In this document: one piece after another, positions 47,354 through 56,130 of the stretch
How positions within the stretch are numbered: position 1 is the first letter of the stretch
How the letters are laid out: each line of letters begins with the position of its first letter
NCBI GenBank assembly: GCA_016124315.1
Contig: WGNW01000087.1
Span: 1-58,855, forward strand
Reading direction: 5' to 3'
Origin: Alphaproteobacteria bacterium
Lineage (GTDB): Bacteria; Pseudomonadota; Alphaproteobacteria; SMXS01
DNA length: 58,855 bases
Notes under the pieces: model-generated
Databases searched by the model: none
What the model saw: the letters and a program-made list of their open reading frames with translations, nothing else
Told to the model about the DNA's origin: nothing
Position numbers and translations under genes: made by a program

Positions 47354-48958
47354 TCAGATACCGGCCATTACCGAACCGATCGGCCTGCCTTCGACGTGCT
47401 CGGGTATGTCCACTCCCATCCTGTCCAGCAGGGTGGCGGTCACATCCGCCGTCTTGACCGGCGGCAGGCGGGTGCCGGGGGCGAAGCCGTCGCCGCGGGC
47501 CAGCACGAAGCCCTGGGTGGCGTGGCCGCCGCTTCGGAAGTAGGGGACGGGACCGATGCGCCCGAGCGTGGGATGCTCGACGCAGTCGGCGGAAAGATCG
47601 TCGCGCCACAGCACCATCAGGTCGGCGGGAGAGCTGCCGGGGTCCTGCTCCGGCGTGGCGCGGACGCGGATGATCTCGCGGGCCAGCGGCGCGCCCGTCC
47701 GCGCGTCGGCGAGTCCCTGCACGACGGCCGTCACCTCGTCGCAGACTCGGCCGAAATCCGCCGGGTCGACGCCGCCGGTTCCGTCGCGGCCCGCCACGTT
47801 CAGCCGGATCAGGCCTTCCGAATAGCCGGGCAGGGTGAAGGCGCGCATGGAAGGCCACAGCGGCCGGAACCAGTTGCCGGGATCCCAGTCCAGCGGGTCG
47901 CGCCGCGCTTCCTGCGCGGCGGGCGAGTCCAGCACCGTGTCGCCGTGTTCGGTCCGCAGGTCCCAGACCTCCTCGCTCCAGTGGCGCCGGTAGTCGACGC
48001 GTGGCGGCGGGACCGGCCCGGCCGCCGCGCGGCCGGCGAATGCTGCCTCGCCGCTGCTCCAGCGGTAGAGCAGCTCGGGCAGGAACAGCATGGAGCTGAG
48101 GTCGATGGAATTGGCCTGCATGCCGTGAGGCGAGAAGACGAACAGCCTGGCATCGGCCGGCAGCTCCTCGCTCAGCACGCCGAGGCCCGAGTCGATCGCC
48201 TGGAGGATGTCGAGCACGTAGTCGCTGCCAGCCTGCGCACGCAGAGCCTCCTGCAGCAGATGCGGCTGGCTGAGATGCCAGAACAGGTGGCCGGCGGTAT
48301 GGATTTCGGCGTACACGCCGATCAACAGGTCCCAGCGTTCCCGGCGCATCAGGTCGCGGATGATGGCGGTGCGCTGGTGCGTCGACGCGATCAGCTTGTC
48401 GCGGACGCCGCGCTGCACCTCCACGTCGTAGAGGCACGGGATGCGGTAGGACAGCGTCTCCGTGCCGTCGTCCGCGTTGGTGATGGTATCGTAGAGCGGA
48501 TGGCGCCCGTGGCGCGCGATGACTTGCGCCATCAGGTCCGGCGGCGAGGACTGCCGCAGGATCTGGTTCACTTCCGTTCCCCAGCCCAGGAGCTGTACGC
48601 CGTCGACGTCATCGACGAGGCCTGTCAGCGGCACGTCGAAGACGGCGACGCGGCGCCGGTCGCCCAGGGCGTAGAACGGCTGGAAGTGCTTGAAGCCGTA
48701 CGCGGCACGCTCCCGCAGTTCGTAGCTGCTGGCGGTGTAGTCCTGGTGTCCCCACTCATGGCTGGTTTCGGCGGAGCAGCCGTGCAGCAGCGTCAGCCAG
48801 CTGTTCTCGGTGCGGTAGAGGCTGAAATTGTCCTGTCGGGCATAGAGCCCGTCGTCGAACAGCCGAGCCAGATTGGGCAGCAGTCCCTGCCCGACCCAGT
48901 CCTCGAGCATGTCAGGCGCCAGCGCGTCGAGGCCGATGGCAATCACGGGAGCGGGCAT
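47354..48958 (-). CDS. Alkaline phosphatase superfamily protein (type I phosphodiesterase/nucleotide pyrophosphatase-like)
   Basis: 534 residues. Metal-site elements of the superfamily: IGLDALAPDML (Asp10), a likely Thr nucleophile in RTENSWLTLLHG, YAEIHTAGHLFWH (E-x-H-x-x-G-H in place of the usual D-x-x-x-H) and FSPHGMQAN, then GHATQGFVLARGDG. The His-type ligands are those of a bacterial subfamily of putative phospho- or sulfo-hydrolases often found near sugar or surface-polymer genes. No signal peptide, so probably cytoplasmic. It lies 21 nt downstream of the glycosyltransferase gene on the same strand and belongs to the second ATP-grasp locus. Confidence 0.83.
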   Translation of the reverse strand: MPAPVIAIGLDALAPDMLEDWVGQGLLPNLARLFDDGLYARQDNFSLYRTENSWLTLLHGCSAETSHEWGHQDYTASSYELRERAAYGFKHFQPFYALGDRRRVAVFDVPLTGLVDDVDGVQLLGWGTEVNQILRQSSPPDLMAQVIARHGRHPLYDTITNADDGTETLSYRIPCLYDVEVQRGVRDKLIASTHQRTAIIRDLMRRERWDLLIGVYAEIHTAGHLFWHLSQPHLLQEALRAQAGSDYVLDILQAIDSGLGVLSEELPADARLFVFSPHGMQANSIDLSSMLFLPELLYRWSSGEAAFAGRAAAGPVPPPRVDYRRHWSEEVWDLRTEHGDTVLDSPAAQEARRDPLDWDPGNWFRPLWPSMRAFTLPGYSEGLIRLNVAGRDGTGGVDPADFGRVCDEVTAVVQGLADARTGAPLAREIIRVRATPEQDPGSSPADLMVLWRDDLSADCVEHPTLGRIGPVPYFRSGGHATQGFVLARGDGFAPGTRLPPVKTADVTATLLDRMGVDIPEHVEGRPIGSVMAGI

Positions 48959-48979
48959 TAACGGGCCTCCGTCAGCATC

Positions 48980-49906
48980 TCAATAGGGAAAGGCATAAGG
49001 GCGGACGGCGTCAAGCCGGCCGCTGGCGGCGTCGCAAGCCGCCTGTTCGAGCCAGCCGCCGAGCCGGAAGTTCACCCTGACCTCGAAGTCGTCCGCCACC
49101 TGGCGATGGTATCGCCGCGCGCCCTCCAGCACCGCCTCGGCTTCCGGCCGCCGGCCGCGGGCGGCTTCGATGCCGGCAAGGACCATGGACGCGTTGAGGG
49201 ATTCGACGGGAAACCGCGCCGGCCGTCGCTCGTGAACCGGGCGCAGTATCGCCTCCGCCTCGTCGACTCGGTGGTTGCGATAGGCCATGTAGCCGCTGAA
49301 CCAGTCGTACCGGAGCCAGTCCGGCTGGCGGCGCCGGGCGCAGAGTAGCCGCCATGAATAGCGGATTTCCTTTTCCTGGAGGCGCGACGGGTCGGGGACG
49401 TGCCGGATGCGCAGGCCAGGCGACCAGCACGCGGTCTCGCCGCTGTCGCGCAGGCTGGGCTGCACCGTGTCGTGGATCAGTCCCTGGTGCCTGTGGTTGC
49501 TGCGGAACATGTTGAGCTTGTAGTCCTCGATGACGCAGCCATCGCCATAGTCGGTGTCCCAGGCGGAGAAAAGCCCTGCCGGCAGATCCCGGTCGTCGAG
49601 GGCGATCACCGCCTCGAGCTGTGACCGCTCGATGCGCTCGTCGGCGTCGAGGGTCATCAGCCAGGGCGTCGACAGGCGCTCGAACCCCGAATTGCGCAGC
49701 GTCGACAGCGAGAAGCAATTCGTGGGGGCGAGCTCGGCGACGATCGGCTCGATGCCGAACCGGTCGCGCAGCAGGTCGCAGGTGCGGTCGCGCGAGCCGG
49801 TATCGATGATCACGATCTGCGCAAACAGGTCGGCGATCGGCGACAGGCAGGCGACGATGTTCGCCTCCTCGTCCTTCACGGTCATGCACAGGCCGATGTC
49901 GCGCAT
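48980..49906 (-). CDS. Family 2 glycosyltransferase with helical C-terminal region
   Basis: 308 residues. GT-A fold start MRDIGLCMTVKDEEANIVAC, nucleotide-binding VIIDTGSRDRTCDLLRDRFG and metal-binding LTLDADERIERSQLE (D-x-D-type DAD). The C-terminal ~110 residues look like TPR-type helices (YMAYRNHRVDEAEAILRPV, GIEAARGRRPEAEAVLEGAR). This layout matches GT2 proteins of the SunS/TPR group that modify peptides or proteins as well as sugars. It lies between the phosphodiesterase (21 nt) and the ATP-grasp gene (112 nt), all on the minus strand. Start at ATG 49906 with GAGGGG somewhat far upstream; acceptor unknown. Confidence 0.85.
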   Translation of the reverse strand: MRDIGLCMTVKDEEANIVACLSPIADLFAQIVIIDTGSRDRTCDLLRDRFGIEPIVAELAPTNCFSLSTLRNSGFERLSTPWLMTLDADERIERSQLEAVIALDDRDLPAGLFSAWDTDYGDGCVIEDYKLNMFRSNHRHQGLIHDTVQPSLRDSGETACWSPGLRIRHVPDPSRLQEKEIRYSWRLLCARRRQPDWLRYDWFSGYMAYRNHRVDEAEAILRPVHERRPARFPVESLNASMVLAGIEAARGRRPEAEAVLEGARRYHRQVADDFEVRVNFRLGGWLEQAACDAASGRLDAVRPYAFPY

Positions 49907-50018
49907 GGCGGCTTCGCAGTTCCCCTCTCTGCCGGTCGCCCGTAATGGAGCGCCGCAGCCTATACACGCGATCTGGGTGGGAAGTGCAAGCCCCGTAACG
50001 AGCCGGCCATGGTGGGGG

Positions 50019-51803
50019 CTATTCCGGGACCAGAACGTCGGTGTGCGGCGCCGCCATCGCCAGGATCGTTTCGAGGTCCTCGACCGGGCCAACCACGCGG
50101 ATGCTCTCGAACCGGTCGGTCGGCAGGCCCGCTTGAACGATCTCCCCCGCTGCGATGACGCATAGGGCGGTCTTCGCCGCCGTTTCTTCCAGCATGATGC
50201 GCGCCGCGTGGAAACTGCCCTGGGGCCGGGCGGCAACCTTCCTGCCGTCGATCCAAACGCCGGCCGGCGTCGCCAGTGCATTGCATCCCAGACGGTCGAG
50301 CAGTTGCCGGACGTCGGCCGCCGGGATGCCGGAGGCGCCGACGATCACCAGGTGCACCGGAATGCGATGGCCGCCGCGCATGAGCGACGCGAGAATCTCC
50401 CGGTAGATGTCCGGCGTCGTATTGACGCCGACCTGCGGCTGGGCGTTGACCTCGCAGATCAGCGCCCCGCTCTCGAGCCAGGACGTCGCGATATCGTCGA
50501 TGATCAGGTCCACGCCGGCGAAATCGAGCCGCAGCAGCGCCGCGGCGCGCACGGCGAGATCCCGGTTGTCGGGATGGACACGCTCCGGGGGCACCAGAAT
50601 CTGCATGCCGCCGGTCGAGATGTTGTTCTTGCGCCGGAGCGTTACATACGCGCCCGCGTCGGGAACGCTGTCGGCCGTCATGCCCGCCTCGCCGAGCATG
50701 CCGAGCGCCTCGGCGTCGAGGCTCAGCGGAAAGCGTCCGCTGGTCCTCATGACCTTGCGGAACCGCGGCGTCTGCTGGAGCACGTCCACGAGTTGCCCGA
50801 CCGTGGAGACGCCGTCGCCGGTCACGCCGCCGGCGACCCGGTTCTCGACCTTGACGACCCGGCCGTCGACGACGGTCAGACGGTAGTCGCGGCCGTGAAA
50901 GTGCTTCTCGACCAGAATCTCCCTGGAGAAGGTGAGGGCGGTGGCGAAGGCCTCCCGCACGGCGTCCGGTTCGGCCAGCCCTGCGGCGACGCCGCGTCCC
51001 TGCTCCTGATCGAGGGGCTTGACGACCACCGGATAGCCGAGCGTCTCCGCCGCGCCGACGGCTTCGGCCTCCGTCGTCACCCGCAGGTGGGAAGGTCCGG
51101 GCAGACCGCCGCGCAGCAGGACTTGCGCCGTCGCCAGCTTGCTGTGCGCCAGGTTGACGCCGATCTGCCCCGTCCTGTCGGTGAAGGAACTGTTCAGCCA
51201 CCGGGTGTGCCGGCCGGTGCCGAAGGTGTAGACCGCGCCGAACAGTCTTGTTGTGGGAATGTCCAGATGGTCGGCGGCCCTCAGGAAGTGGAAGGCGTTG
51301 ATCCCCTGCACCTTCCACTGGCGCAGGCGCACGCGCAGGGCCTCCAGCCGCTCGCGCAGGATTTCGGTTCCCGCGTCGGGACGGTTTGCGATCAGGTCGT
51401 CGAGCACGCGGCCGACCCAGTCCAGCATCGCGTGGGAGGCGTCCTTGGTGAAGCAGGGCATCGCCACGGGAACGGCGGTGGCGCCGTCATCGAGGAGGAT
51501 CGCGGGGCCGGCCCGGAACCGGTCGGAAACCGGAATGTTGCACTCCTGCTGGAGGAGCGCCATCCACTGGGCGGCGCGGCAGGCGACCGCCGTCGCGGCG
51601 TCGGGCGCGTCCATCGGTCGCGGCAGCGGATCTTCCGCCATGGCGGCAATGGCCGCGTCGAGGACGGCCAGGTCGAAATCGTCGGGGAGCCTGATCCTGA
51701 ACCGCCCCAGCAGGGTGGACTGCCTGAGTCCATAGCCCATGCCGCCCAGCAGCTTCCAGGAGGATTCCGGTTTGAAGTGGGGCGCGGCGGCTGGCGGGCT
51801 CAT
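50019..51803 (-). CDS. Second cyanophycin-synthetase-like ATP-grasp ligase, truncated Mur-like tail
   Basis: 594 residues, paralogue of the protein at 18266. Shared landmarks in order: RWLNSSFTDRTGQIGVNLAH (RWIDSSFTDQTGVVGTNLAR in the other), YPVVVKPLDQEQGRG with K262, LVEKHFHGRDYRLTVVDG, GGVTGDGVSTV, LDFAGVDLIIDD and ICEVNAQPQVG. After this, CphA1 would have TGTNGKT; here HLVIVGASGIPAADV (loop at 489-494) lacks the P-loop lysine, while LATPAGVWIDGRKV retains the look of the Mur-like domain. The protein stops ~130 residues earlier than its paralogue. One working ATP-grasp site is predicted. Start at ATG 51803 has no clear ribosome site; the frame extends to 51854. Confidence 0.82.
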   Translation of the reverse strand: MSPPAAAPHFKPESSWKLLGGMGYGLRQSTLLGRFRIRLPDDFDLAVLDAAIAAMAEDPLPRPMDAPDAATAVACRAAQWMALLQQECNIPVSDRFRAGPAILLDDGATAVPVAMPCFTKDASHAMLDWVGRVLDDLIANRPDAGTEILRERLEALRVRLRQWKVQGINAFHFLRAADHLDIPTTRLFGAVYTFGTGRHTRWLNSSFTDRTGQIGVNLAHSKLATAQVLLRGGLPGPSHLRVTTEAEAVGAAETLGYPVVVKPLDQEQGRGVAAGLAEPDAVREAFATALTFSREILVEKHFHGRDYRLTVVDGRVVKVENRVAGGVTGDGVSTVGQLVDVLQQTPRFRKVMRTSGRFPLSLDAEALGMLGEAGMTADSVPDAGAYVTLRRKNNISTGGMQILVPPERVHPDNRDLAVRAAALLRLDFAGVDLIIDDIATSWLESGALICEVNAQPQVGVNTTPDIYREILASLMRGGHRIPVHLVIVGASGIPAADVRQLLDRLGCNALATPAGVWIDGRKVAARPQGSFHAARIMLEETAAKTALCVIAAGEIVQAGLPTDRFESIRVVGPVEDLETILAMAAPHTDVLVPE

Positions 51804-51927
51804 GGCGTCACGGGGACAACAGGGTGTGAAAAGCGATCCAAACGGGCGCCACAACCGTGCGCCGCTGGCGGCGGGAAGGCGACGATCGTTCCAGGGAAAG
51901 GCCCGCCCCTGAGACTTCGCAGGCTAG

Positions 51928-51980
51928 CCGATGGAGTGTCCGGCGCCTGATATCCCCCTCAGCGCCGGACATTCCATCGG
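51928..51980. other. Long hairpin upstream of the second ATP-grasp gene
   Basis: Arms of 19 nt (51928-51946, CCGATGGAGTGTCCGGCGC; 51962-51980) pair at 18 of 19 positions around a 15-nt loop. No U-tract on either strand and no relation to palindromes A-D. It lies 125-177 nt upstream of the ATP-grasp start, where it could be in the 5' leader RNA. Confidence 0.7.
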
Positions 51981-52138
51981 ACACCGGTCTCGCGTCGCCT
52001 GTCTTGGGCGCCGCCCGGCGATTCAACGGTCTTGGGCATCGTGGAGGGCCGTTGCCCAAAAGCCGTGAAGGACGCGGAGCTTAGCACGAAATCTCGGGCG
52101 CGGCCAGCATTGGTGCCGCCAGGCCGGATGCCGGATGG

Positions 52139-52154
52139 CCGGTAATATTGCCGG
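52139..52154. promoter_or_regulatory. Candidate operator upstream of tetR
   Basis: CCGG-T-AATATT-G-CCGG is a palindrome apart from one symmetric mismatch pair, with an AATATT core rare in this GC-rich DNA, about 107 bp before the TetR start. Confidence 0.35.
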
Positions 52155-52260
52155 TTGCCCGCCTCGGCTTCTACACGATAAATTGAATCGTAGACCGAAG
52201 TGCAATAATCGCGGCCCTGCAGCGGCGGGCGCACGGGAAAGGGAGTGGATCGATCCCATC

Positions 52261-52905
52261 ATGGCATCCTCACCGGCAATGACGAATTCGCGTCGAAGGC
52301 GAGTAAGGAGCCTCGCCACTCGGCAGGAGATCATCGAGGCGACGCTGTCGTGCTTCGTGGACATCGGCTACTTCCGGACCACTACCACCGAGATCGCGCG
52401 CAAGGCGGGCGTGACGCGGGGGGCGGTGCAGCATTACTTTCCGACCACCCAGCACGTCATCGAGGCGTCCATCGATTTCCTGCGGGAGAAGTGGCTCGAG
52501 GCCTATTTCGAGGCGGCGCACCGGACGCCGGTGGGCAAGGACTACATCGACCAGGCCGTCGACAACATGTGGGAACTGGCGAACAGCCGGCTGTCCACTG
52601 TCTGGATGGAACTGATCTCCGCTTCCCGCACCGACGCGGAGTTGCGTGCGATCCTGGAGCCGGCCGCGGCGGAATATGAGAAGGCGCGGCTGGAGGCGGG
52701 GCGCCGCGCCTATCCCGATTTCGCGCTGGCGCAGCGGCAGGTGTTCGACCGCTACCGCGACATGCTGGAGTTCCTCGCGGAAGGCATGATGCGCTCGGTC
52801 ATCATTCACGACCGGGAAGCCCGTATCAAGAATCAGCTCGACTGGCTCAAGCAGGAGCTTCACAAGGTCTGGGAAACCCAGGCCGACAAGGTCCGCATCC
52901 GCTAG
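52261..52905 (+). CDS. TetR/AcrR family transcriptional regulator
   Basis: 214 residues. HTH domain: ATRQEIIEATLSCFVDIGYF, then IARKAGVTRGAVQHYFPTT. The ligand domain contains ASRTDAELRAILEPAAAEYE, the block also seen in the regulators at 25467 and 42322. Start at ATG 52261, or ATG 52279, since the ribosome site is weak for both. Divergent from the ATP-grasp/GT2/phosphodiesterase locus and convergent with the MFS transporter gene (24 nt between stops). A natural candidate to control the divergent locus, unproven. Confidence 0.88.
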   Translation: MASSPAMTNSRRRRVRSLATRQEIIEATLSCFVDIGYFRTTTTEIARKAGVTRGAVQHYFPTTQHVIEASIDFLREKWLEAYFEAAHRTPVGKDYIDQAVDNMWELANSRLSTVWMELISASRTDAELRAILEPAAAEYEKARLEAGRRAYPDFALAQRQVFDRYRDMLEFLAEGMMRSVIIHDREARIKNQLDWLKQELHKVWETQADKVRIR

Positions 52906-52929
52906 CTTGGCGGCGGCGGCGCTGGGTGC

Positions 52930-54288
52930 TCAGGCTTCCCAGTCCTCCGCGTGGCGCAGCGCCGCCCGGTAATGCTTCAGGCCGAACGCCAGGCAGATCG
53001 CGGCCGTGGGATAGGTGAACGCGGCCATGGTCGACAGCGAGAAACCGATGGACGCGTCGCCCAGGAACACGTGGTCGTTGAGCAGGGCCACCACCAGCGG
53101 CGCAAACAGGTAGGACAGGAAGTTCACGGTGATCAGGTAGAACGCCATCACCTGGCCGCGCAGCTCGTTGGGGGCGATCACCTGCAGCGAGGCGTTGCCC
53201 AGGCCCGGCGGCATGCTCATGAAGAAGGTGATGGGCACCAGCAGCACGACGGCGAGCCAGGGCGAGGGCACCAGCGTCATGGCGACGGCCAGCGGCGCCA
53301 CGAACACGGCGCTCCACATCACCAGCCGCAGGGTGGCGTCGGGCGTGCCGCGGCGGATCATACTCCCCGCGTAGAGGCCGCTCGCCATGCTGCCGGCGAG
53401 GCCGACGACCAGGGCGATGCCGCCGTAGAGCAGCCCGATCTCGCCCCGGCCCATGCCGTGCACCCGGACGAAGAACGAGATGATCCACGCGAACAGCGCG
53501 AAGCCCTGGGTCGACAGGCACAGGAAGGCGGCGAAGTGCAGGGCGAAATATTTCCAGCGCGACCCGATGAACCGCACGATCTCGATCATCGGCACGGTCC
53601 TCGGCGCTCCCGTCGGGTCTTCGGCGACGGCGAGACGGCCGCGCCGTTGCGGCTCCTTCAGCAGCAGCACCAGCACCGACAGCAGGATGCCGGGGACGCC
53701 CACCGCCAGGAAGGTGAGCTGCCACGAGAACACCTGTCCCACTACCGGCAGGTCGATGGGCGGCACCGCGTGGAGATACTCGGTAAGCGGCCCGCCCAGC
53801 ATGAAGGCGAGGCCGACGCCGATGAACGGCGACGCCGAGAACAGCGAGATGGCCGCCGGCAGCTTCTCGCGGGAGAAATAGTCGGTGAGCATGGAATAGG
53901 CGGCGGGCGCCAGCAGCGCCTCGCCTACGCCGACGCCCATGCGGGCGAGGAACAGGTGCGGATAGGTGTGCGCGACGCCGCTGAAGGCGGTCATCAGGCT
54001 CCACAGGAAGACGCCGACGCCCATCACCAGCCGGCGCGAGAACCGGTCGGCCAGCCAGCCGGCCGGGATGCTGAGGGCGGTGTAGAAGCTGACGAAGGCG
54101 AGGCCGAGCAGCAGCGCCACCTGGGTGTCGGTGATGTGCAGGTCCTGCTTCACCGGCTCGATCATCACCGCGAGCACCTGCCGGTCGATGAACGACAGAG
54201 TGGCGGCGACGGTCAGTACGACGGTGGCGTACCAGATGTAGCTCGTGCTGTAGCGCGGCGTCCCCGCGCCCGGAACCTGCTTGTGCAC
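52930..54288 (-). CDS. MFS transporter (spinster-like)
   Basis: 452 residues with ~12 membrane segments. LSFIDRQVLAVMIEPVKQDL, then GWLADRFSRRLVMGVG (the MFS A-motif G-x-L-a-D-r-x-g-r-r) and ARMGVGVGEALLAPAAYSML mark the spinster-like group. A charged central loop (KEPQRRGRLAVAEDP) separates the halves. Likely exporter or importer of an organic acid or lipid-like compound. Start uncertain: GTG 54288 has GGAGG almost adjoining, too close for ideal spacing, and no better codon is in frame. Confidence 0.9.
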   Translation of the reverse strand: MHKQVPGAGTPRYSTSYIWYATVVLTVAATLSFIDRQVLAVMIEPVKQDLHITDTQVALLLGLAFVSFYTALSIPAGWLADRFSRRLVMGVGVFLWSLMTAFSGVAHTYPHLFLARMGVGVGEALLAPAAYSMLTDYFSREKLPAAISLFSASPFIGVGLAFMLGGPLTEYLHAVPPIDLPVVGQVFSWQLTFLAVGVPGILLSVLVLLLKEPQRRGRLAVAEDPTGAPRTVPMIEIVRFIGSRWKYFALHFAAFLCLSTQGFALFAWIISFFVRVHGMGRGEIGLLYGGIALVVGLAGSMASGLYAGSMIRRGTPDATLRLVMWSAVFVAPLAVAMTLVPSPWLAVVLLVPITFFMSMPPGLGNASLQVIAPNELRGQVMAFYLITVNFLSYLFAPLVVALLNDHVFLGDASIGFSLSTMAAFTYPTAAICLAFGLKHYRAALRHAEDWEA

Positions 54289-54410
54289 CCTCCGGCGTCT
54301 CCCCGCTGTCTTCCCGGCTGAAGGCGGCTAGCCTAACCGGCCGGCCCCGCCGGTCAACGGGAATCGGCCACCTCCCGGAATCGCCGTCGGCACTCTTCCC
54401 CGGAGGGAAA

Positions 54411-55415
54411 CTAACCGGCCACGTCGAGCACAGCCGCGCCCTCGAAGCGGCCGGCGCGCAGGTCGTCCAGCGCGTCGTTGGCCCGCTCCAGCGGATAGAG
54501 ATGGGTCGTGGTGCGCACCGGTACCTGGGGCGCGATGCGCAGGAATTCCTCGCCGTCCCGGCGGGTCAGGTTGGCGACGGAGAGCAGGGTCCGCTCGCGC
54601 CACAGCAGGTCATAGGGAAACGACGGGATGTCGCTCATGTGGATGCCGGCGCACACCACCGTGCCGCCCGGCGCGACGGCCCTGAGCGCCGCCGGCACCA
54701 GGGCGCCCACCGGCGCGAACAGGATGGCGGCGTCGAGCGGCTCGGGCGGCGCGTCGTCCGAGCCGCCCGCCCAAACGCAGCCCAGCGAGCGGGCGAAGTC
54801 CTGCGCGGCCGCGTCGCCCGGCTTGGTGAAGCCGTAGAGTTCGCGGCCCTGCCACGCCGCCACCTGGGCGATGATATGCGCCGCCGCGCCGAAGCCGTAG
54901 AGGCCGAGGCGCCGCGCGTCGCCCGCCTTCACCAGCGAGCGGTAGCCGATCAGCCCGGCGCACATCAGCGGCGCCGCCTCGGCGTCCGAGTAGAAGTCCG
55001 GGATGGCGAAGCAGAAATGCGGGTCGGCCACCATCCAGTCGGCGAAGCCGCCGTCCAGGGTGTAGCCGGTGAAGCGCGCCTCCGGGCACAGGTTCTCCCG
55101 GCCCGACAGGCAGTAGGCGCATTCGCCGCAGGTCATGCCCAGCCACGGAACGCCGACCCGGTCGTCGACCGCGAACCGGTCGACGCCGGCGCCCAGCGCG
55201 GCGACCGTGCCGATCACCTCGTGGCCGGGCACCACGTCGGGCTTCGGCGCGGTCAGCTCGCCGTCGACCACGTGCAGGTCGGTGCGGCAGACCGCGCACT
55301 TGTGCACCCGGATCAGCACCTGGCCCGGCCCGGGCGCTGGCCGCGCCACGCGCCGCAGGCTCACCCGGCCGCTGCCCGGCCGCTCCAGCACCATCGCGCG
55401 CATGTCCTCGCCCAT
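54411..55415 (-). CDS. Zinc-dependent alcohol dehydrogenase family protein
   Basis: 334 residues of the medium-chain dehydrogenase family. Catalytic-zinc Cys in HKCAVCRTDLH, proton-relay/zinc region PGHEVIGTV, four structural-zinc cysteines in CGECAYCLSGRENLC. The nucleotide-binding loop reads GLYGFGAAAHIIAQVA. The pattern matches the AdhA-type Zn-alcohol dehydrogenases. Start ATG 55415 with AAAGGA upstream. Divergent from the HAD hydrolase across 73 bp. Confidence 0.92.
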   Translation of the reverse strand: MGEDMRAMVLERPGSGRVSLRRVARPAPGPGQVLIRVHKCAVCRTDLHVVDGELTAPKPDVVPGHEVIGTVAALGAGVDRFAVDDRVGVPWLGMTCGECAYCLSGRENLCPEARFTGYTLDGGFADWMVADPHFCFAIPDFYSDAEAAPLMCAGLIGYRSLVKAGDARRLGLYGFGAAAHIIAQVAAWQGRELYGFTKPGDAAAQDFARSLGCVWAGGSDDAPPEPLDAAILFAPVGALVPAALRAVAPGGTVVCAGIHMSDIPSFPYDLLWRERTLLSVANLTRRDGEEFLRIAPQVPVRTTTHLYPLERANDALDDLRAGRFEGAAVLDVAG

Positions 55416-55488
55416 GACGTCCTTTCCGGTGGACCCGATTCCGCTTTGTCCAGTATATGCGCCCGGAAGCAGGATTCGGAGGAAGCGG

Positions 55489-56130
55489 ATGGTCAAGGCG
55501 GTGATCTGGGATTTCGGCGGGGTGCTGACGACGAGCCCGTTCGAGGCGTTCAACCGGTACGAGGCGGAGCGCGGCCTGCCCAAGGACCTGATCCGCGGCA
55601 TCAACGCCACCAACCCGGACACCAACGCCTGGGCGCTGTTCGAGCGCAGCGAGGTGTCGCTGGACGAGTTCGACCGGCTGTTCGCCCTGGAGGCCGAGGC
55701 GCTGGGTCACACGGTGCCGGGCAAGGACGTGGTGGCGTTGCTGTCGGGCGACCTGCGGCCGAAGATGGTCGAGGCGCTGCGCCGGATCAGCGAGCGCCTG
55801 GTCACCGGCTGCATCACCAACAACGTCCGCCACGGCTCGGGCGCCGGCATGGCCCGCACCGAGGAACGCGCCGCCGAGGTGCTGGAGGTCATGGGCCTGT
55901 TCAAGGTGGTGATCGAAAGCTCCAAGGTCGGCGTGCGCAAGCCCAGCCCGGAGATCTACCGGATGGCCTGCGACGCGCTGGACGTGGCGCCGGCCGACGC
56001 CGTCTACCTGGACGATTTGGGCATCAACCTGAAGCCGGCCCGGGCGCTGGGCATGCACACCATCAAGGTGGTCGACCCGGACGCGGCGCTGGCCGAGCTG
56101 GAGGAGATCGTCGGCTTCCCGCTGGCGTAG
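55489..56130 (+). CDS. HAD-IA hydrolase of the ACAD10/epoxide-hydrolase N-domain type
   Basis: 213 residues. The nucleophile motif is VIWDFGGVLTTSPFE (Asp8): the +2 residue is Gly, not the Asp or Thr of ordinary HAD phosphatases, as in the HAD domains of soluble epoxide hydrolase and ACAD10. Motif II in TGCITNNVR, motif III Lys in GVRKPSPEIYRMA, motif IV YLDDLGINLKPARALG. Start set by GGAGG at 55479-55483. In animals the corresponding HAD domain is fused to an acyl-CoA dehydrogenase; here they are separate genes 43 kb apart (see 11040). Phosphatase activity on a lipid-derived substrate is inferred. Confidence 0.88.
   Translation: MVKAVIWDFGGVLTTSPFEAFNRYEAERGLPKDLIRGINATNPDTNAWALFERSEVSLDEFDRLFALEAEALGHTVPGKDVVALLSGDLRPKMVEALRRISERLVTGCITNNVRHGSGAGMARTEERAAEVLEVMGLFKVVIESSKVGVRKPSPEIYRMACDALDVAPADAVYLDDLGINLKPARALGMHTIKVVDPDAALAELEEIVGFPLA

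Larger units (their letters stand above)
51804..52260. other. Divergent intergenic region, no gene seen
   Basis: 457 bp between the divergent ATP-grasp and TetR genes. I see no convincing ORF. It holds a 19-bp-arm hairpin (51928-51980), a near-palindrome CCGGTAATATTGCCGG (52139-52154) and a weak inverted repeat CTACACGAT...ATCGTAG (52171-52192). The AT content rises near 52140-52210, as expected for a promoter of the TetR gene. Confidence 0.6.
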
